Shown here: positions 42,457 through 45,274 of the stretch, piece after piece | Position numbering within the stretch: the first letter of the stretch is position 1 | How the letters are laid out: every line of letters starts with the position of its first letter | Source of the DNA: CAZDAW01 sp964503685 | Lineage (GTDB): Bacteria > Chloroflexota > Anaerolineae > Anaerolineales > Anaerolineaceae | Reading direction: 5' to 3' | Assembly (NCBI GenBank): GCA_964503685.1 | Contig: CAZDAW010000017.1 | Span: forward strand, 1-45,274 | Length of the DNA: 45,274 nt | Notes under the pieces: generated by a model | Seen by the model: the letters and a program-made list of their open reading frames with translations, nothing else | Database searches by the model: none | Told to the model about the DNA's origin: nothing | Translations under genes and position numbers: made by a program

Positions 42457-44181
42457 TTAAAATTCACTTGCGCCCGGTGGGCGCAGATATTCTACCAGTA
42501 AGATACTCGCCCCGCAAATCATCATTAATAAATTCGCCATGGCCATGGCCTGGCCATAATTCAAGGCGCCAGGCTGAGATAAAAACCGGTATATTGCAAT
42601 CGGAAGTGTGGGGAATTCCGGGCGGGAGACCAGCGCAGTTGCCCCAAATTCTCCCATAGAGACGGTAAACGCAAAAATCGCGCTGACAACGCCTGCCCGC
42701 GCCATGATGGGCAAATCGATCTCACGCCATACGCGAAACGGCGAGGCGCCGAGGACAGTCGCAGCTTCGTGCAACCGTTCAGGGATCGAGGACATAGTTG
42801 GATAAAGACTGCGTATAACAAATGGAAGCGCTATCAGACTATGCGCCAGCGGAACTAAAAGGGGCGAAGCGCGCAAATCCAAAGGAGGACGGTTCAATGC
42901 AACGATAAACCCCAAACCCAGGGTAACAGCCGAAGCGCCAAGCGGCAGCATGAGCAATGGGTCCAAAAGGCGAGCTAATCGAGTAGAGCGCCTTAAAGCA
43001 TACGCCGCCATGAAACCAAAGGTGACCGAGATCAAAACGGTCGCGCCGGCGATCACCAATGAATTGCGCGCCGCCAGAATTGGCGGTACATAAAACAATG
43101 ACTCTCGCCGATTGACAAATAATTCTCGATAGTAATCCATCGTTAATCCGGCTGCTACCTGCCCGCGCGCATCACGCGTCGCGTCTAATCGACTCACAGA
43201 ACGCACAGTCAAAGCCAGTAAAGGGGTGATTAATAAAAGCAAGATAAAAATCACCAGCGCCGCCAGGAATAGTTTTTCTGAGAGTGTGTGAACATGGCGA
43301 GTCTCACCTGTCTGGCGCCGGCGCAATTTAAGTGGAACAACCACTCGGGTTGCCAGACGAGTATAGATCACAGTCAACAGTAAAGTACATAATAACTGAA
43401 TGACGGATAGGATCGCAGCCGCCGGTATATTCAGCATGTGCATTGCCTGGATATAGATTTCCACTTCTAATGTTGCATAGCGGGGACCGCCCAACAATAA
43501 AACCACACCAAAACTGGTGAAGTCAAACAGAAATACAAGTAATGCTGAAGCCAGGATGGCAGGGCGCAGGAGGGGTAAGGTTATTTCACAAAATGTTTGC
43601 CATTGGTTGGCGCCCAAAACTCTGGCAGCCTGTTGCAAATTTGGATCAATCTCTGACCAATAATTCCCCACAATCCGAATTACAATGGTCGTGTTGTAAA
43701 AAACATGGGCTAACAAAATTGCCCACAACGTGTTAACCATTTGCAACGGCGGAACATTTAAGTTGAATAACGCCATTAATCCGGTATTGATCCAACCCCG
43801 CGGGCCTAACAAAGCATTGAAGCTTGCTGCAACCACAACGGTTGGCAAAATAAACGGAATGGTAGTCAAAGTATAAAGCAGTTTTTTACCAGGAAATTCA
43901 TAATGCGAGAAGAGATAAGCGCCTGGTAAGCCCACTAATAAAGTCAATATAGTGGAGAGCAGCGCCTGCCAGAAAGTAAAACGCAAAGGATGCCAGATTG
44001 TCTCAAAATCAACAAGGCGAAAAGTCTCGGATCGTATTGACGAAAAACCAACAGACAGTATGCTGCCGAGAGGGTAAAAGAAGAATATCCCAAGGAATAT
44101 TAGCGGCAATCCCCATAAGACCACCGCTAATATAGTCCATAAGCTAACTCGATTCTTATACCTGGGCCGAACCACTTCCAT
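42457..44181 (-). CDS. ABC importer permease, two fused domains (ThiP/FbpB-like)
   Basis: 574 residues with about 12 helices in two BPD_transp_1 halves, each with the EAA-type coupling motif: EAARVLGANQWQTFCEITLP-like (QQAARVLGANQWQ) in the first, and HEAATVLGASPFRVWREIDL in the second. This tandem arrangement is that of thiamine and ferric iron importers. The start is put at ATG 44181, which overlaps the stop of the binding protein gene (TAATG); a longer frame from 44205 is possible. Confidence 0.9.
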   Translation of the reverse strand: MEVVRPRYKNRVSLWTILAVVLWGLPLIFLGIFFFYPLGSILSVGFSSIRSETFRLVDFETIWHPLRFTFWQALLSTILTLLVGLPGAYLFSHYEFPGKKLLYTLTTIPFILPTVVVAASFNALLGPRGWINTGLMALFNLNVPPLQMVNTLWAILLAHVFYNTTIVIRIVGNYWSEIDPNLQQAARVLGANQWQTFCEITLPLLRPAILASALLVFLFDFTSFGVVLLLGGPRYATLEVEIYIQAMHMLNIPAAAILSVIQLLCTLLLTVIYTRLATRVVVPLKLRRRQTGETRHVHTLSEKLFLAALVIFILLLLITPLLALTVRSVSRLDATRDARGQVAAGLTMDYYRELFVNRRESLFYVPPILAARNSLVIAGATVLISVTFGFMAAYALRRSTRLARLLDPLLMLPLGASAVTLGLGFIVALNRPPLDLRASPLLVPLAHSLIALPFVIRSLYPTMSSIPERLHEAATVLGASPFRVWREIDLPIMARAGVVSAIFAFTVSMGEFGATALVSRPEFPTLPIAIYRFLSQPGALNYGQAMAMANLLMMICGASILLVEYLRPPGASEF

Positions 44182-45251
44182 TATTGGGACATAACCTTTG
44201 CCCATGATTTGATCCAGGCATCCCGGTTCTTTGCAATTTCTTGAGGGGATACAACAGCCACCTTCTCAGGAATCTGAGCATTTTTCACAAATACGTCAGG
44301 CAGCTTCGCCTGGGGGTTTACAGGATAAACGTACATTTGCAAGGGCATGTCTTCTTGAAACGGGAGGCTTACCATGAAATCGATGAATTTCTCGGCAAGA
44401 TCGCGGTTCTTGCCGCCAACAAGAATGCCAACAAATTCAATTTGCCGAAAACACATATCAGGCGCAACGATGGAAGCCGTTGGCGACTCTTCGATTGGCT
44501 GAGAAGCATAAACAACCTCTACCGCCGGGCTGGAGCCATACGAAACGACCATCGGCTGCGGGCCTTTACCCGATGAGGCGCTGAAGTTAGTGTAATAGGC
44601 TGTCTCCCAGCCGTCCACAACGACAACCTCGTTTTGGCGCAACTTCTCCCAGAAAGTGAAAGCTCCATCCGGGCCATAATGCGCGACGGTTGCCAGCAGA
44701 AAGGCTAATCCGGGAGAAGAAGTGGCCGGGTTTTCTACGACCAGCAATCCCTTATACTCTGGTTTGGTCAAATCATCCAAGGATTGAGGTAAAGCCAAAT
44801 TATGCTCTTTGAAATACGCTTTATCATAATTGATACAGACGTCGCCGTAATCTACTGGCGTGACTCTGTTTTGCTCATCCAGCTTAAACGCATCGGGGAT
44901 TTCGGCTAATCCCGGCGATGCATACGATTCGAATATCCCGGCATCTATTGCTCGTGAAAGAAAAGTATTATCAACGCCATAAAACACATCCGCCAGAGGA
45001 GTGTCTTTTGAAAGGACCGCTTTATTCAAAGCCGCGCCGCTGTCGCCGCTTTTAAGAAAACTGACTTTGACATGATTAGCCTGCTCGAATGCAGCAATCA
45101 CATCTTCGCTGGCTTGAAAAGAATCATGCGTCATCACGGTCAATGTTCGTGGTGCAGGTGTTGGCGTTGGCGCCGCCAGTGAAGGGCTGCAGGAAGCCAG
45201 AAACAAAGACAGTATCAAGAAAAAAAATATCCCCGGATATGATTTTCTCAT
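44181..45251 (-). CDS. ABC importer substrate-binding lipoprotein (thiamine TbpA-like)
   Basis: 356 residues. It has a lipoprotein signal with C21 (ILSLFLASC), a Thr/Pro linker and a type II periplasmic-binding fold: LTVMTHDSFQASEDVIAAFE, PLADVFYGVDNTFLSRAIDA, TPVDYGDVCINYDKAYF, NPATSSPGLAFLLATVAHYG and the DGWETAYYTNF segment. MTHDSF, VDYGD and SPGLAFLL are typical of thiamine/thiamine-phosphate-binding proteins. TTTGGAGGAAAA precedes ATG 45251. It is first in the three-gene importer operon. Only 23 bases of upstream sequence are available, so a TPP riboswitch cannot be judged. Confidence 0.9.
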   Translation of the reverse strand: MRKSYPGIFFFLILSLFLASCSPSLAAPTPTPAPRTLTVMTHDSFQASEDVIAAFEQANHVKVSFLKSGDSGAALNKAVLSKDTPLADVFYGVDNTFLSRAIDAGIFESYASPGLAEIPDAFKLDEQNRVTPVDYGDVCINYDKAYFKEHNLALPQSLDDLTKPEYKGLLVVENPATSSPGLAFLLATVAHYGPDGAFTFWEKLRQNEVVVVDGWETAYYTNFSASSGKGPQPMVVSYGSSPAVEVVYASQPIEESPTASIVAPDMCFRQIEFVGILVGGKNRDLAEKFIDFMVSLPFQEDMPLQMYVYPVNPQAKLPDVFVKNAQIPEKVAVVSPQEIAKNRDAWIKSWAKVMSQ

Positions 45252-45274
45252 TTTTCCTCCAAATATTTTTATTG

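Overview
The window reads as chromosomal DNA from a Chloroflexota bacterium of the Anaerolineae type. This is an inference from the mix of gene families (a large MalT-like STAND/LuxR regulator, DUF3048 and DUF2085 proteins, Thr/Pro-rich lipoprotein linkers, a citramalate route to isoleucine), not from any marker gene. No rRNA, tRNA, CRISPR array, phage or intact insertion sequence was seen. Most of the window is dense, ordinary protein-coding sequence.

Layout. 1-2031: end of a carboxymuconolactone decarboxylase (AhpD-like) gene and a MocR/GntR-aminotransferase regulator broken by a frameshift, with a direct-repeat operator candidate in front of it. 2099-6725: an MFS transporter, an ABC exporter with an unusual insertion in its nucleotide-binding domain, and a zinc-ribbon protein with a good promoter. 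6913-14791: a probable catabolic locus. A class II aldolase and a class III aminotransferase converge on a carbohydrate kinase and an MFS transporter, with a bidirectional terminator between them and a divergent MalT-like regulator. 14802-18633: a translationally coupled four-gene cassette (SAM methyltransferase, C_GCAxxG_C_C protein, radical SAM enzyme of the Tes/MJ0619 type, PaaK-like AMP ligase). To my knowledge it has no established function. Just upstream (18694-18974) lie decayed remains of what look like the C-terminus of a molybdenum hydroxylase and the N-terminal Fe-S domain of a GltD-like flavoprotein. This suggests the cassette was once part of a molybdenum-hydroxylase operon.

19189-25133: an MFS protein, a MacB/FtsX-type ABC pair, an intergenic stretch resembling a degraded dispersed repeat, and a GRP-type sugar transporter. 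25239-37790: one long leftward operon for all branched-chain amino acids, ilvD-ilvB-ilvN-ilvC-leuA-(69-aa ORF)-leuC-leuD-cimA-leuB-ilvE, ending at a bidirectional terminator. It is preceded by a strong promoter, a 35-codon leader peptide very rich in Ile/Leu/Val codons, and a terminator whose 5' arm is perfectly complementary, over 11 bases, to a segment of the leader reading frame. That is a classic attenuator. CimA supplies 2-oxobutyrate from pyruvate through citramalate, and no threonine deaminase gene is present here.

38050-45251: a DUF3048 lipoprotein, three small membrane proteins (DUF2085, DUF4190, one unassigned), a DUF402 protein, and a three-gene ABC importer most like thiamine/iron importers (binding lipoprotein, fused permease, ATPase).

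The most interesting items are the radical-SAM cassette with its decayed molybdenum-hydroxylase neighbour and the ilv attenuator. Several start codons were moved inward from the longest reading frame on the basis of ribosome-binding sites, and this is noted per gene.
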